The translations under genes and the position numbers were made by a program. The notes under the pieces were generated by a model. It saw only the letters and a program-made list of their open reading frames with translations. It was not told where the DNA came from and made no database searches. This document shows, piece by piece, positions 5,711 to 6,311 of a DNA stretch of 6,311 nt. The stretch lies in NCBI GenBank assembly GCA_014382685.1, contig JACNJG010000141.1:1-6311 (forward strand), written 5' to 3'. The stretch is from Candidatus Cloacimonadota bacterium (GTDB lineage: Bacteria > Cloacimonadota > Cloacimonadia > JGIOTU-2). Position 1 is the stretch's first letter, and each line of letters begins with the position of its first letter.

Positions 5711-6311
5711 CGGGCTGACAACCGATGTCTTGAGATGGGCTATAAGCAGCATGGCAACTAAGATGGAAAGCTGTGCCAACGAACTGAACGCACTTGATAA
5801 TCAGATCGGTGATGGTGATATTGGTATAACTATGGTTACGGGATTCAGGGCAATGCTAGAGGTTTCTGCAGATCTACCGGAAGATGTAGGCATGGCACTC
5901 TTGAAGTGCGCACAGGCATTTACAGGAACACGTGCTTCGTCATTCGCAACACTGTTTGCCACAGGCATCATGGCAGCGGCAAAGGAAGTTAAAGGTAAAA
6001 AAGAAGTCGCATGGAAGCACTTGCCGCAAATTCTGGAACAGAGCATCGAAAAAATGGCTCACCGAGGTAAAAGCAAGCTTGGCGACAAAACAGTGCTTGA
6101 TGAGCTGGCTGCAATACAAAAAGCGATTATCGGAATTGTGGACCCAGATGCATTGCTGGAAGCTGCGGATATGGCTACGGTGAAAGCGCTTGATGAATTC
6201 AGGGGACTCCCCTGCAAACAGGGAAGGGCACGTATTTATGGCAACAAGACGGTGGGAATCGACGACCCCGGCATGGTGGTGGTTCGCAAACTTGTCGAAG
6301 GACTGAAAGAA
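5703..6311 (+). CDS. dhaL: Dihydroxyacetone kinase DhaL-type nucleotide-binding subunit, 3'-truncated
   Basis: The frame is open from the ATG at 5703 to the last base, giving 203 residues. DhaL proteins are usually about 210 residues, so only the last few are missing. The family binds Mg-nucleotide in an all-helical barrel and phosphorylates the ketose held by DhaK. The three Mg-binding aspartates are present in LDNQIGDGDIG (Asp32, Asp37, Asp39). Further hallmarks are GTRASS (76-80), the nucleotide-loop segment GKSKLGDKTVLDEL (122-135), and the C-terminal GRARIYGNKTVGIDDPG (174-190). Where most DhaL proteins read GDGDHG this one has Ile40 in place of His, in keeping with its divergent DhaK partner and not a sign of decay. 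No frameshift or internal stop is seen. The start overlaps the end of the DhaK gene by 8 nt. Whether the donor is ATP or a phosphorylated PTS protein cannot be told from this sequence. Confidence 0.92.
   Translation, partial: MHNGLTTDVLRWAISSMATKMESCANELNALDNQIGDGDIGITMVTGFRAMLEVSADLPEDVGMALLKCAQAFTGTRASSFATLFATGIMAAAKEVKGKKEVAWKHLPQILEQSIEKMAHRGKSKLGDKTVLDELAAIQKAIIGIVDPDALLEAADMATVKALDEFRGLPCKQGRARIYGNKTVGIDDPGMVVVRKLVEGLKE

Noticed and set aside
5932..6183. 83-codon open frame on the + strand inside the DhaL region
   Set aside because: It is in a different frame from DhaL, whose frame carries all the family motifs from 5703 to the window end; this one is a shadow.

Overview
The window looks like part of a moderately AT-rich bacterial chromosome or metagenomic contig, probably from an uncultivated Gram-negative-type candidate phylum. 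This rests on my memory that the DUF6754-type membrane module is common in poorly characterised lineages such as the Cloacimonadota/WOR-3/Marinimicrobia sphere. No rRNA, tRNA or marker gene is present, so the taxonomic guess is weak. All seven genes lie on the + strand. I see no transposase, integrase, CRISPR array or RNA gene.

Region 1 (1-3264) is a tight run of four membrane-protein genes separated by 1 to 16 nt, each internal one with its own Shine-Dalgarno sequence. In order they are: a 5'-truncated protein with a fibronectin-III-like ectodomain, a membrane helix and a conserved domain I recognise as DUF6754; a polytopic protein of about six helices; a protein with one helix at each end and a large extracytoplasmic alpha/beta domain; and a second polytopic protein of about six helices. 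Their spacing and matching membrane architecture suggest one unnamed membrane complex. By eye, the third protein's soluble domain follows the same strand/helix and motif order as the DUF6754 domain, yet the two are predicted on opposite faces of the membrane.

Region 2 (3265-4429) starts with a degenerate TAGAGC/TAGC short-unit repeat that includes the stop codon of the fourth gene. A 163-nt gap with a weak promoter candidate follows, then a complete MoxR-family AAA+ ATPase. The DUF58 and von Willebrand A genes that usually follow moxR are absent, so the membrane module is the only visible candidate client.

Region 3 (4430-4699) is an AT-rich, gene-free spacer of 270 nt. It contains a TTGACA-type promoter candidate, a 9-nt direct repeat and a short hydrophobic reading frame with no start codon.

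Region 4 (4700-6311) is a dihydroxyacetone-kinase pair: a complete DhaK-type subunit overlapping by 8 nt a DhaL-type subunit that runs off the window end. All key substrate and Mg-nucleotide residues are present. Both belong to a divergent subfamily (GGGSGHLP in DhaK, GDGDIG in DhaL), so the substrate may be a ketose other than dihydroxyacetone. This looks like a separate catabolic operon with no evident link to the membrane module.
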